Counted from the stretch's first letter, positions 31,738 through 40,857 are shown. The stretch: 64,000 bases of DNA from Tenacibaculum sp. M341 (GCF_004337695.1 NZ_SJXJ01000014.1:54144-118143); one strand, 5' to 3'. The notes: generated by a model not told the origin, from the sequence alone. Numbers and translations: made by a program.

Positions 31738-33051
31738 ATGAGGAAAACTATTTTAACTCTTTCTGCCATAGTTGCTTTCATGTTTGTGAATGCACAGAAG
31801 GTAGAGTTTAAAGAGTACGATTTAAAGAATGGAATGCATGTAATTTTACATCAAGACAAGTCTGCACCTGTGGTGGTAACTTCAGTAATGTATCATGTTG
31901 GAGCAAAAGATGAACAGCCAGATAGAACGGGGATGGCGCACTTTTTTGAACATCTTTTATTTGAAGGAACTAAAAATATTAAAAAAGGAGATTGGTTTAA
32001 AATTGTATCTGCGAATGGAGGTACAAACAATGCCAATACTACTGATGACAGAACATATTATTACGAAGTATTTCCTTCTAATAATTTAGAGCTTGGACTT
32101 TGGATGGAGTCTGAGCGTCTTTTACACCCAGTTATTAAACAAGAAGGGGTAGATACTCAAAATGAGGTAGTGAAAGAAGAAAAGAGAATGAGATATGACA
32201 ATAGTCCTTATGGTCAGTTTCTTATGAATGTTAAGAAGCATATCTTTAAAAAGCATCCATATAAAGGAACTACTATTGGTAAAATGAAACATTTAGATGA
32301 TGCTACTTTAGAAGAGTTTCAAGCATTCAATAAAAAGTTTTATACACCAAACAATGCTACTTTAGTTATTGCTGGTGATTTTGAAATTAAACAAGCTAAA
32401 AAGTGGATTAAAGAATATTTTGGAAGAATTCCTAGAGGAGAAGAAGTAGCAAGAAGCTTTCCTAAAGAAGATCCAATTACAGAGCAAATCAATGAAAAGG
32501 CATATGATCCTAACATACAAATTCCTGCTATCATTCAAGCTTATAGAACTCCTTCTATGAAAACAAGAGATTCTAGAGTTTTAGATATGATTTCATCATA
32601 TTTAAGTAGTGGTAAGAGTTCTGTTTTATATAAGAAAATGGTTGATACTAAAAAGGTTGCTTTACAAGCAGGAGCAATTAATTTAAGTCAAGAAGATTAC
32701 GGAACATATATCATTTATGCTTTACCATTAGGAAAAGTATCTTTAGAAAACTTAACTAAGGAGATAGATGAAGAAATCGTAAAACTTCAAACAGAATTAA
32801 TTTCTGAAAAAGATTATCAAAAATTACAAAACAAATTTGAAAATAATTTCGTGAGCTCAAACTCAAGTGTAGAGGGTATTGCAAGTTCGTTAGCTAGTTA
32901 CAATGTTATGTATGGCGATACAAACTTAATTAATACTGAAATTGATATTTACAGGTCAATCACAAGAGAAGATATTAGAGAGGTAGCTAAAAAATATCTA
33001 AATCCTAATCAGAGATTAATTTTAGAATATTTACCAGAGAAGAAGAAATAA
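31738..33051 (+). CDS. M16-family zinc metallopeptidase (catalytic subunit)
   Basis: 437 residues with a signal peptide (MRKTILTLSAIVAFMFVNAQ). The inverted zinc motif HFFEH occupies residues 68-72 (GMAHFFEHLLFEGTKN), and the distal Glu ligand lies in the NEVVKEEKRMR helix. The second M16 half (about 230-437) is present but has no zinc motif, as expected for M16B enzymes. Such enzymes degrade peptides in the periplasm, usually as dimers. The next gene, 24 bases downstream, encodes a larger M16 protein that lacks HxxEH, so the pair probably forms one heterodimeric peptidase with the catalytic zinc in this subunit. Confidence 0.93.
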   Translation: MRKTILTLSAIVAFMFVNAQKVEFKEYDLKNGMHVILHQDKSAPVVVTSVMYHVGAKDEQPDRTGMAHFFEHLLFEGTKNIKKGDWFKIVSANGGTNNANTTDDRTYYYEVFPSNNLELGLWMESERLLHPVIKQEGVDTQNEVVKEEKRMRYDNSPYGQFLMNVKKHIFKKHPYKGTTIGKMKHLDDATLEEFQAFNKKFYTPNNATLVIAGDFEIKQAKKWIKEYFGRIPRGEEVARSFPKEDPITEQINEKAYDPNIQIPAIIQAYRTPSMKTRDSRVLDMISSYLSSGKSSVLYKKMVDTKKVALQAGAINLSQEDYGTYIIYALPLGKVSLENLTKEIDEEIVKLQTELISEKDYQKLQNKFENNFVSSNSSVEGIASSLASYNVMYGDTNLINTEIDIYRSITREDIREVAKKYLNPNQRLILEYLPEKKK

Positions 33052-33075
33052 TATCAATAAAAGACAATAACAATC

Positions 33076-35130
33076 ATGAAAATAAAGATAGTATCATTTA
33101 TAACAGTTTTGGCAATGTCTTTTGCTGTAAATGCACAAAGAGATTTAAATAAGCAGCCTAAACCAGGACCTGCACCAAAAGTTAAGTTAGGAAAGCCAGA
33201 GAAGTTTACTTTACCAAATGGATTAAAAGTAATTATGGTTGAAAACCATAAACTACCAAGAGCTTCTGCTAATTTATCAATTGACAATAAACCTGTTTTT
33301 GAAGGTGATAAAGCAGGAGTTTCTAGCTTAATGGGAAGTTTATTAGGTAATGGAACAACAAGTATTACTAAAGACGATTTTAATGAAAAGGTAGATTATT
33401 TAGGAGCTAATCTTGGATTTTCAAGCGGAGGAGCATTTGCTTCATCTTTAAAAAAATATTTCCCTGAAATTTTAGGGTTAATGGCAGATGGAGTAAAAAA
33501 TCCTGTATTTACAAAAGAAGAGTTTGATAAAGAGATAGAAAGAACTTTAGAAGGTTTAAAAACTCAAGATAAAGATGTAAAAACAATTGCAAGAAGAGTA
33601 GAGGATTATTTAACATACGGAAAAGAACATCCATTTGGAGAGTATGTAACACCAAAATCTATCAAGAATATCACGTTAGAAGATGTAAAGAAAGATTATG
33701 ACACCTACTACAGACCAAACAATGCTTACTTAGTAATTGTAGGAGATATCAATCCGAAGGAAACTAAAAAATTAGTAACAAAATTGTTTAGTGGTTGGAA
33801 AAAAGGAAGTATACCAGCTTATACTATGCCTAAGCCAGTAAATCCTGCTACAACAGAGATTAATTTTATTGATATGCCAAATGCAGTTCAGTCTGAAATT
33901 GCTGTTATCAATAACATCGATTTAAAATTAGGAGATAAAGATTACTACGCTGCTTTATTAGCAAATAACATATTAGGTGGTGGTGGTACTGCTCGTTTAT
34001 TTATGAATTTGAGAGAGGATAAAGGATATACTTATGGATCTTATTCAAGAGTAAGTCAGAGTAGATATGCAGGAACTTTTAAAGCTACAGCAAGTGTACG
34101 TAACATGGTAACGGATAGTTCTATGGTTGAAATTTTAAAAGAAATAAACAAAGTTCGTTATCAAAAAGTATCAGAAGAAGAATTAAAAAATTCGAAAGCT
34201 GAATACATAGGTAGTTTTGTTATGAATGTTCAAAAGCCTAGAACAGTAGCTGGTTATGCATTAAATATTGCTCGTTATAATTTACCTACAGATTTTTACG
34301 AGAATTATTTAGAGAATATTAATAAGGTAACTTTAGAAGATGTTCAAAATGCTGCAATTAAATACTTTAAAGGAGATAAAGCAAGAATCTTTATTACTGG
34401 TAAAGGAATGGATGTTTTAAAGAATTTAGAGAAAACATCAGATTACCCAATTAAATATTTTGATAAAATGGGTGAAGCAACTAGCAAGCCTAAAATGAGT
34501 GCACCTATACCTGCAGGAGTTACTGCAACAACAGTTGTAGATAAGTATTTTGAAGCAATTGGAGGTAAAGATAAAGTTGCTGCTGTTAAAACAGTAATGA
34601 TTAGTTCTGAAGCTAAAATCGCTCAAGCTCCTGCTCCTATAAAGTTAGTAGCAAAGTTAGCGGCTCCTAATAAAACAGCTTCTTTAGTAAGCATGATGGG
34701 TAATACGTTACAAAAATCAGTTTTTGATGGAACTAAAGGGTATGAAGAAGCTCGTGGTCAGAAAAAGGAAACAGCGGGAGAGGAATTAGAAAAAGCAAAA
34801 GCAAGTACAGCTCCTTTCCAAGATGAAGCTTACAAAAAAGGTAAACTGGATAGAATTGAGCCTGTTAATGGTGCAAATGCTTATGTAATTTTACATGGTG
34901 ATAAAGAGATTTTTTACGATGTAAAATCAGGATTAAAAGTTAAAACTGTAACTACAGTAAAAACTCCTCAAGGAGAGCAAAAAGTACCAGCAGTTTTTTC
35001 TGATTACAGAGAAGTAAACGGAATTAAATTTCCACACAGGGTTTCAAGAAAAAATGGACCAATGGAATTAAATTTTGAAGTAAAAGAAATAAAAATTAAC
35101 GAAGGTGTTTCTGACGCTGACTTCCAATAA
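33076..35130 (+). CDS. M16-family protein lacking the zinc motif, with extra C-terminal domain
   Basis: 684 residues with a signal peptide (MKIKIVSFITVLAMSFAVNAQ). Residues about 45-460 form two M16 halves. At the position of HxxEH the sequence reads VSSLMGSLLGNGT, so zinc binding is lost. The GYTYGSYSRVSQSRYAGTF segment carries the Arg/Tyr features typical of the non-catalytic partner. A Pro-rich linker (SKPKMSAPIPAGVTAT) leads to a domain at about 500-684 (VVDKYFEAIGGKDKVAAVKT, then FSDYREVNGIKFPHRV and FEVKEIKINEGV) that resembles LolA-like outer-membrane lipoprotein-sorting domains. It probably pairs with the upstream M16 enzyme; the extra domain may contact substrate or membrane. Confidence 0.9.
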   Translation: MKIKIVSFITVLAMSFAVNAQRDLNKQPKPGPAPKVKLGKPEKFTLPNGLKVIMVENHKLPRASANLSIDNKPVFEGDKAGVSSLMGSLLGNGTTSITKDDFNEKVDYLGANLGFSSGGAFASSLKKYFPEILGLMADGVKNPVFTKEEFDKEIERTLEGLKTQDKDVKTIARRVEDYLTYGKEHPFGEYVTPKSIKNITLEDVKKDYDTYYRPNNAYLVIVGDINPKETKKLVTKLFSGWKKGSIPAYTMPKPVNPATTEINFIDMPNAVQSEIAVINNIDLKLGDKDYYAALLANNILGGGGTARLFMNLREDKGYTYGSYSRVSQSRYAGTFKATASVRNMVTDSSMVEILKEINKVRYQKVSEEELKNSKAEYIGSFVMNVQKPRTVAGYALNIARYNLPTDFYENYLENINKVTLEDVQNAAIKYFKGDKARIFITGKGMDVLKNLEKTSDYPIKYFDKMGEATSKPKMSAPIPAGVTATTVVDKYFEAIGGKDKVAAVKTVMISSEAKIAQAPAPIKLVAKLAAPNKTASLVSMMGNTLQKSVFDGTKGYEEARGQKKETAGEELEKAKASTAPFQDEAYKKGKLDRIEPVNGANAYVILHGDKEIFYDVKSGLKVKTVTTVKTPQGEQKVPAVFSDYREVNGIKFPHRVSRKNGPMELNFEVKEIKINEGVSDADFQ

Positions 35131-35158
35131 AATTATTGTAAAATAATTCAATTAAAAG

Positions 35159-35192
35159 AGTCAATATCTGTAATTAGATATTGGCTTTTTTA
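35159..35192 (+). terminator. Terminator after the M16 pair
   Basis: An 11-base-pair stem with one G-T pair (35159-35169 with 35176-35186) and 6-base loop, then TTTTTTATTT. It lies between two convergent genes. Confidence 0.8.
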
Positions 35193-36062
35193 TTTCCCTT
35201 TATTTACAAGGTAAACTCCTATAAGTATAATGATAGCTGCTAGTAGTTGTAAAAGACTTAGTTTTTCGCCATCTAAAATTCCCCATATCACAGCTACAAT
35301 TGGTATTAGGTAAGTAACAGAGGTAGAAAATACAGGTGAGGAAATATGTATTAGTTTATTGAAAAGAATTTTAGCTATACCAGTACCTAATATTGCTAAA
35401 ATCGTAATGTATGTTAGAGATATGTTTGTGCTTTCAGTAAACTCTAACGTAGTAAAAAAACCAGTGAAGCTTAAAATAATTAGAGCAGGAATAAAAATTA
35501 ATACAAAGTTTCCAGTTGTGATAGCTAAAGGCTCTAAGTCGTGTAAGTATTTTTTTATAATATTTACGTTAAAAGCATAACCTATTGATGCAAATACAGG
35601 AAGCAACGCAAACCAGTAATTTTGATTAGGATTCATGTCAGCTCCTTTCAAAATCAAAATAATAGTTCCTGTTAATCCGACTAAAATTCCAATTAATTGT
35701 GTTTTTTTGAATGAAATATTAAAAATTAAAAACCCTATCAATAAAGTGTTAAAAGGGGTAAGTGAATTTAAAATTGAGGCAATAGAACTATCAATTCCTT
35801 TTACAGCGTAGGCATAAAAAAAAACAGGAAATAAAGTTGCTAGAAGAGCACTGTAAAAAATATATTTCCAATGCTTTTTTTGAATTTTTTTTAAGCTTTT
35901 GAAACCTATAATAATAAGGAATAAAGTAGAAATTAAAATACGTAATGCACCTACCTGAATAGGAGTTAAACCAATTAAAGCTTTCTTCATTAAAATAAAA
36001 GAACTACCCCATACAAGAGATAGAAAAATTAAGTAACTCCACTTTTTTTGATTATTCTCCAT
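35190..36062 (-). CDS. EamA/DMT-family transporter
   Basis: 290 residues from ATG 36062 (MENNQKKWSYLIFLSLVWGSSF). The frame extends 8 codons further to a TTG, but the internal ATG gives the normal DMT start. There are ten hydrophobic helices arranged as two EamA repeats, each with a SLVWGSSFILMKKAL-type or VTYLIPIVAVIWG-type signature (the latter near the C-terminus, with GEKLSLLQLLAAIIILIGVYLV). Members of the family move amino acids, nucleosides or other metabolites across the inner membrane, usually outward. The substrate cannot be predicted. It stands alone between a convergent operon and a divergent lipoprotein gene. Confidence 0.92.
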   Translation of the reverse strand: MENNQKKWSYLIFLSLVWGSSFILMKKALIGLTPIQVGALRILISTLFLIIIGFKSLKKIQKKHWKYIFYSALLATLFPVFFYAYAVKGIDSSIASILNSLTPFNTLLIGFLIFNISFKKTQLIGILVGLTGTIILILKGADMNPNQNYWFALLPVFASIGYAFNVNIIKKYLHDLEPLAITTGNFVLIFIPALIILSFTGFFTTLEFTESTNISLTYITILAILGTGIAKILFNKLIHISSPVFSTSVTYLIPIVAVIWGILDGEKLSLLQLLAAIIILIGVYLVNKGK

Positions 36063-36123
36063 GAATTTGGTTTTAATTAAGAACAAAAATCGCTCATTTT
36101 CATCACATAAAAATCTTTTTTGA

Positions 36124-36131
36124 TAAATTTG
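36124..36131 (+). promoter_or_regulatory. Candidate -7 box for the HMA lipoprotein gene
   Basis: TAAATTTG matches TAnnTTTG, 25 bases before ATG 36157. It supports the internal ATG over the TTG at 36148. Confidence 0.5.
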
Positions 36132-36156
36132 TACAATAATCTAATCGTTGTTAATT

Positions 36157-36498
36157 ATGAAAGTATATAAAGTGTTAGTAATGTTGCTTTTAGTAACTGT
36201 TGCTTTTGTAGGTTGTAATACTGCAGATAAAAAAGAAGATAAAAAGGAAGTTGTAGAATTAGCAGCTAAGCCTGAAACTTTTTCATTAAATGTATCTGGT
36301 ATGACTTGCGAAATGGGTTGTGCAAAAACTATTGAATCTAAGTTAGCGAAGAAAGCTGGAGTTTTAGATGCTAAAGTAGTTTTTAGTGATAGCATTGCTA
36401 CGATTAAATATGATACTAATAAGTTGAATAAAAAACAATTAATAGCTTTTGTAGAAACTATAGGAGCATATAAGGTTTCTGAAGCTATACTAAAGTAA
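36157..36498 (+). CDS. Heavy-metal-associated (HMA) domain lipoprotein
   Basis: 113 residues from ATG 36157. A lipoprotein signal ends AFVGC (Cys 20). A short Lys/Glu/Asp linker leads to one ferredoxin-like HMA domain (about 41-110): FSLNVSGMTCEMGCAKTIESKL, then VVFSDSIATIKYD and LIAFVETIGAYKV. The metal site is C-x3-C (Cys 51 and Cys 55), one residue longer than the C-x2-C of CopZ-like chaperones; the extra Gly-Cys form recurs in flavobacterial lipoproteins of this kind. The anchoring places the metal site in the periplasm or at the surface. Copper or mercury binding is plausible but not shown. It ends in a perfect 28-base palindromic terminator. Confidence 0.88.
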   Translation: MKVYKVLVMLLLVTVAFVGCNTADKKEDKKEVVELAAKPETFSLNVSGMTCEMGCAKTIESKLAKKAGVLDAKVVFSDSIATIKYDTNKLNKKQLIAFVETIGAYKVSEAILK

Positions 36499-36542
36499 AT
36501 ACAACTTTACTTAAAATCAGATAATTTAAAATTATTATAAAG

Positions 36543-36573
36543 AAAAGCACTCTAAATTTAGAGTGCTTTTTTT
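36543..36573 (+). terminator. Palindromic terminator after the HMA gene
   Basis: A perfect 28-base palindrome: 36543-36556 (AAAAGCACTCTAAA) pairs with 36557-36570, followed by more T residues. Confidence 0.9.
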
Positions 36574-36586
36574 GTTGGAAGAGGCG

Positions 36587-36594
36587 TATCTTTG
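36587..36594 (+). promoter_or_regulatory. Candidate -7 box for heme A synthase
   Basis: TATCTTTG matches TAnnTTTG, 14 bases before ATG 36609, giving a very short leader. Confidence 0.5.
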
Positions 36595-36608
36595 TAAAAA
36601 TTTTTTTG

Positions 36609-37637
36609 ATGAAAAAAAACTTTCCTAGAGTTGTAAAGATTACATTATTGTCTGTATATCTTATTTTTTTAGCAGGAGCAGTAGTAAGAATGACAGGATC
36701 TGGTATGGGATGCCCAGATTGGCCTAAATGTTTTGGATATTTAATACCTCCAACTTCAGAAGAACAAATTACTTGGCAGCCTAACAAAGAGTTCCAAAAA
36801 GGAATGATAATCGTTAAAGACGAAGTGTTGTTTGTTGCTCAGAAAGATTTAAAAACAACAGAGGTTTTCAATACTAGTAATTGGGAAAAGTATACAAAAC
36901 ACGATTATGCAAAGTTTAATAAGTATCATACCTGGACAGAGTATATCAATCGCTTAGCGTCTGTAGTTTCTGGTTTTGTGTTTCTACTTTTACTATATGG
37001 CGCCGTGCAGTTTAGGAAAGAAGATAAAAGAATTCCGGCTTTAGCATTTGCAGCTTTCTTTTTAATGATGTTTGAGGCTTGGCTAGGTAAAACTGTTGTA
37101 GATACAAATTTAAAACCAACAGTAATTACTATTCACATGGTGGTTGGATTGATAATCATAGCCTTGTTATTATATTTGTTGTTTATAGTAAAGGAAAACA
37201 AAAAACAATACACTTATCACTCTCTTTTTAATAAGCTATTAATTTTTTCTGTGGTCTTTTCGTTAATTCAAATAGCTATGGGAACTCAGGTAAGACAGTT
37301 CATAGATGAACAAGTGAAGCAATTTGGTTTTGAAAATAAACAATATAGTTTATTAAACCCCAGTTTTAAATTCTACTTCCATCGATCATTTACAATAGCC
37401 ATTGTGTTAGTGAATTTTGGAATGTTTTATCTAAATCAAATTAAAAATCTAGGTTATGGTTTAGTGAATTGGATTGTATTTTTAATTTTTCTAGAAACGA
37501 TAACTGGTATTTTAATGTATTATGCTGATTTTCCTATCGGAACTCAAGCAATACATTTATTAGCAGGAGCCATTTTATTTGGATTACAATTTTATTTGTG
37601 GTTACAGAGCAAAAAAGTCAAAGAAATTACTCAATAG
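36609..37637 (+). CDS. ctaA: Heme A synthase (COX15/CtaA family)
   Basis: 342 residues from ATG 36609. Eight hydrophobic helices are visible. The four conserved heme-ligand histidines sit in helices at His 107 (YHTWTEYINRLAS), His 176 (TIHMVVGL), His 258 (FYFHRSFTIA) and His 316 (QAIHLLAGA). The opening AGAVVRMTGSGMGCPDWPKCFG is the family's N-terminal signature with the Cys pair. The enzyme converts heme O to heme A for cytochrome oxidase. An insert of about 45 residues after helix 1 (ITWQPNKEF to TKHDY) is typical of the Bacteroidota/COX15 type. No other cytochrome oxidase genes are adjacent. Confidence 0.93.
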   Translation: MKKNFPRVVKITLLSVYLIFLAGAVVRMTGSGMGCPDWPKCFGYLIPPTSEEQITWQPNKEFQKGMIIVKDEVLFVAQKDLKTTEVFNTSNWEKYTKHDYAKFNKYHTWTEYINRLASVVSGFVFLLLLYGAVQFRKEDKRIPALAFAAFFLMMFEAWLGKTVVDTNLKPTVITIHMVVGLIIIALLLYLLFIVKENKKQYTYHSLFNKLLIFSVVFSLIQIAMGTQVRQFIDEQVKQFGFENKQYSLLNPSFKFYFHRSFTIAIVLVNFGMFYLNQIKNLGYGLVNWIVFLIFLETITGILMYYADFPIGTQAIHLLAGAILFGLQFYLWLQSKKVKEITQ

Positions 37638-37704
37638 TTAAGCAATATTAAATTTTAACAAGTGTATTTTGTATTTGTTAAAAAACATGTAATTTATAAT
37701 TTAA

Positions 37705-37788
37705 TTATAGTTTTGTTGCTAGTTTTTAACATTTTACTAGCAAATAACTAGTTATAATTCACTTATGTTTGTCACAAAACTATAACTA
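37705..37788 (+). promoter_or_regulatory. Nested inverted repeats around the promoter of the DUF5686 gene
   Basis: Three inverted repeats are stacked here. The outermost is 12 bases (TTATAGTTTTGT at 37705-37716 with its complement at 37774-37785). Inside are TTGCTAGT/ACTAGCAA (37716-37723 with 37736-37743) and TAGTTATA/TATAACTA (37749-37756 with 37781-37788). A TATGTTTG -7 box sits at 37764-37771, flanked by the last pair. The GTG start follows at 37796. This looks like an operator region. Confidence 0.5.
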
Positions 37789-37795
37789 ATTATCT

Positions 37796-40255
37796 GTGAA
37801 AAACATAATTACACTATTCATTTTTTCTTTTTCGTTATTTACATATGCTCAAATTAGAGGTAAAGTAATTGATAAAAATAACAATCCGCTTCCTTTTGTA
37901 AGTATTTACTTAGAAGATTCATTTACTGGTACTACCACTAACGATAGCGGTATATATAGCTTACAGACTTCCAAAAAGGGAAAACAAACGGTTGTTTTTC
38001 AGTTTTTAGGATTTAAAACAATAAGAAAAACAGTTACTATTGAACAATTTCCTTTTGAACTGAATGTACAGATGAAAGAGAAGGAAGAGTTGTTAGATGA
38101 AGTAGATGTATCTTCTACAGAAAATCCTGCCAATATTATTATTAGAAAAGCAATAGCTAATAAAGAGAAAAATACGAATAAATCTGGTACGTTTACAGCT
38201 GATTTTTATTCTCGTGGACTTTTTAAAGTAAAGAATGCTCCAAAGAAATTCTTAGGTCAGGATATTGGAGATTTAGGTGGAGGATTAGATTCAACAAGAA
38301 CAGGTATTATTTATCTTTCAGAAACAGTTTCAGAAATTTGGCAACAAAAGAAACCTAAAGAATTTAAAGAGAAAATAATAGCATCAAAAGTTAGTGGAGA
38401 TAACAGTGGTATATCTTTTAATAGAGCAGAAGAAGTAAACTTTGATATTTATAAAAACACGATTCCTATTGCAGATGCAATTATATATTCACCAATTGCA
38501 AATGCTGCTTTTAGTTATTATAAATTTAAGTTAGAAGGAAGTTTTTATGACAAAGGAGGAAAGCTAGTAGATAAAATTAAACTAATTCCTAAAAGAAAAA
38601 ACTTTAGTGTTTTTGAAGGTTATATTTATATTGTTGAAGATGATTGGGCAGTTTATGGAGCTGATTTAACTATTACAGGAAAACAAATTGATAATCCAAT
38701 TATTGATACTTTACACATCAAACAGAATTATAATTATGATAAAGATTCAGGAGTTTGGGCTATTATTTTACAAACGATTGATTTTAAAGTAAGCTTCTTT
38801 GCGTTTAAGTTTGATGGTCGTTATTCAGCTACATATTCAAACTATAAGTTTAAGCCCACATTTACCGAAAAAACTTTTGGAAAAGAGATTCTATCTTTTG
38901 AAAAGGGAGCTACAAAAAAAGACTCAGTGTATTGGACAAATCTTAGAAGTATTCCTTTAACTATAGAAGAGAAAAGAGATTATTTTAGAAAAGATAGTAT
39001 AGAAGTTATTAGAAGCTCTAAAAAGTATTTAGATTCTATTGATGATAAGTATAATAAGTTTAAATGGACTTCTCCTATTACAGGTTATTCTTACAGAAAC
39101 AGACATAAAAAATGGTCGTTAAATTATGGTGGTTTATTAGGGAATGCTGGTTTTAATACAGTTCAAGGATTTTATTTTACTGGAGATTTTAGTTTTTCAA
39201 AAAGAATTAATGATAAGGGAAATAGATGGAGTGTAGGAACTGAATTTAATTATGGGTTTTCTGATAAAAGAGTTAGACCTTCTATATATTTTAATAAAAG
39301 ATGGAATAATATAAATAAACCAAGATTATCTATTTCAGCAGGTGTATCTGTAAGGCAATTTGATGAAGGGAATTCTATTAGCGATTTAAATAATTCGTTG
39401 TTCTCTTTATTTGGAAAAGAAAATTATGCAAAGTTCTATGAAAAAACAGCTGCAAAAATTTCATTTTCTCAAGAGATTACGCCAGATGTTACATTTTCTT
39501 CAAACGTACAATATGCAAATAGAAAGCCATTGGTAAATACCACAGATTATTCTTTCTTTAATAGAGATGGAGTTTATGAAACCAATAACCCTATTTCTCC
39601 AGATTTAAATACACCGTCTTTTTCTGAGCACAATATTTTTTCTGCACAAGTAGCAGCTACTATTAATTTCGGGAGTAAGTATGTGAGTTATCCAGATTCT
39701 AGATATACTGTTAGAAATAGAAAGTTTCCAACACTTACTTTAGGGTATAGAAAAAATTTTGGCGCTGGTAATAGTGAGTTTAATTCAGATTATTTATTTG
39801 CTAAAGCAAGACAAAGTATCAGTTTAGGTGATAAGGGTAATTTTGATTATTTTGTAAGAGGAGGTGTGTTTTTAGAACAGAAAGATATTCCATTCATGGA
39901 TTTTTATCATCCAGCAGCAAACGAAACTTTTTTATCACCTGATTATATCGCAGATAGTTTTTTCATGATGCCATACTATAATTTAAGTACAAATGATAAA
40001 TATGCAGAAGTGCATACAGAGTATAGACTAGGGAGTTTTTTATGGAATAGAGTACCTATTTTAAGTAAAATTGGAGTTCCTGTTATTGGAGCTAAAGGTT
40101 ATTTCTCTGGAGGAAGAAAACCATATTCTGAACTTTCAGTTGGTTTAGATGATATTGGCTTTGGCGGTTGGAAGTTTTTACGAGTAGATTTTGTACAATC
40201 TAATTTTAATGGAGTAAAAGAAAACAGAGTTATGTTTGGAATTAAAATATTTTAA
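37796..40255 (+). CDS. DUF5686 outer-membrane protein with carboxypeptidase-like domain
   Basis: 819 residues, starting at GTG 37796 directly before the signal peptide (MKNIITLFIFSFSLFTYAQ). Residues 20-95 form a carboxypeptidase-D regulatory-like domain (IRGKVIDKNNNPLPFVSIYL, GIYSLQTSKKGKQTVVFQFLGF). The DUF5686 region follows (PANIIIRKAIANKEKN, LSETVSEIWQQ, ADAIIYSPIANAAFSYYKFKL, IYIVEDDWAVYGADLTITG), then a barrel ending in NRVMFGIKIF with terminal Phe. There is no plug domain, so it is not a TonB receptor. DUF5686 proteins are widespread in Bacteroidota and of unknown function, probably in outer-membrane biogenesis or surface binding. The upstream inverted repeats suggest dedicated regulation. 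Confidence 0.88.
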   Translation: MKNIITLFIFSFSLFTYAQIRGKVIDKNNNPLPFVSIYLEDSFTGTTTNDSGIYSLQTSKKGKQTVVFQFLGFKTIRKTVTIEQFPFELNVQMKEKEELLDEVDVSSTENPANIIIRKAIANKEKNTNKSGTFTADFYSRGLFKVKNAPKKFLGQDIGDLGGGLDSTRTGIIYLSETVSEIWQQKKPKEFKEKIIASKVSGDNSGISFNRAEEVNFDIYKNTIPIADAIIYSPIANAAFSYYKFKLEGSFYDKGGKLVDKIKLIPKRKNFSVFEGYIYIVEDDWAVYGADLTITGKQIDNPIIDTLHIKQNYNYDKDSGVWAIILQTIDFKVSFFAFKFDGRYSATYSNYKFKPTFTEKTFGKEILSFEKGATKKDSVYWTNLRSIPLTIEEKRDYFRKDSIEVIRSSKKYLDSIDDKYNKFKWTSPITGYSYRNRHKKWSLNYGGLLGNAGFNTVQGFYFTGDFSFSKRINDKGNRWSVGTEFNYGFSDKRVRPSIYFNKRWNNINKPRLSISAGVSVRQFDEGNSISDLNNSLFSLFGKENYAKFYEKTAAKISFSQEITPDVTFSSNVQYANRKPLVNTTDYSFFNRDGVYETNNPISPDLNTPSFSEHNIFSAQVAATINFGSKYVSYPDSRYTVRNRKFPTLTLGYRKNFGAGNSEFNSDYLFAKARQSISLGDKGNFDYFVRGGVFLEQKDIPFMDFYHPAANETFLSPDYIADSFFMMPYYNLSTNDKYAEVHTEYRLGSFLWNRVPILSKIGVPVIGAKGYFSGGRKPYSELSVGLDDIGFGGWKFLRVDFVQSNFNGVKENRVMFGIKIF

Positions 40256-40297
40256 GCTTGTGAATTAGTTAATGGTTTAGTTATTAGTAAATAAGTC

Positions 40298-40305
40298 TAT
40301 CTTTG
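40298..40305 (+). promoter_or_regulatory. Candidate -7 box for the 174-aa membrane protein gene
   Basis: TATCTTTG matches TAnnTTTG, 14 bases before ATG 40320. Confidence 0.5.
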
Positions 40306-40319
40306 TAAAAAAATATATT

Positions 40320-40844
40320 ATGAAAGAATTTCTCCAAAAGATTGGCTTAATTAAACGCACTTATATTGAATTAAAAACTGAAAAAAATGAGTTTGTAAAA
40401 AAGCTAAGAAATAGTGTAGATGAAAGTAATTTAGGTTGGACTTCAAGTTTTTTAGAACCATTTTTTTCAAGTGAAAATGATTACAAAGGCACTGTTGATA
40501 ATAATGGGTTTAGGTTAAGGAAAAGGTTAAAAATGGCACAACAAGCTAACGGGATGCCAATTGCTAAAGGAAAATTTAGACAGAAAGATGATTTGTTGTT
40601 GATAGAGCTAGAGATAAATGGCTTTAAAAAAGCATTCTATTTTATCTACCCTTTTTTATTGTTGATTTATGTGTTTTTTATAATTGGTTTTAGTTTTGTA
40701 AATGACTTTTGGGTTATTATTCCTTTTATTGTACTACATGCTAGCTTTATGATTTTCTTACCGTATTTCTTTATGAGAAAAGGAGTGAAAAATATGAAAA
40801 AGGAATTGGAAAAAGAGTTTGTTTATATAGTAAATAAGAGCTAA
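40320..40844 (+). CDS. Small membrane protein of unknown function
   Basis: 174 residues. The N-terminal 90 residues are charged and cytoplasmic-looking (MKEFLQKIGLIKRTYIELKTEKNEFVKKL, then LRKRLKMAQQANGMPIAKGKFRQKDD). Two adjacent transmembrane helices follow (about 105-127 FYFIYPFLLLIYVFFIIGFSF and 130-153 FWVIIPFIVLHASFMIFLPYF), and the C-terminus returns to a basic cytoplasmic tail (MKKELEKEF). I do not recognise the family. It has its own promoter box and shares a bidirectional terminator with the convergent DUF3817 gene, so it is probably transcribed alone. Confidence 0.65.
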   Translation: MKEFLQKIGLIKRTYIELKTEKNEFVKKLRNSVDESNLGWTSSFLEPFFSSENDYKGTVDNNGFRLRKRLKMAQQANGMPIAKGKFRQKDDLLLIELEINGFKKAFYFIYPFLLLIYVFFIIGFSFVNDFWVIIPFIVLHASFMIFLPYFFMRKGVKNMKKELEKEFVYIVNKS

Positions 40845-40857
40845 TAAATTTTATAAA

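Noticed and set aside
36485-36787. 100-codon minus-strand ORF at the heme A synthase start
   Set aside because: It runs through the palindromic terminator and opposite the conserved N-terminus of the synthase.
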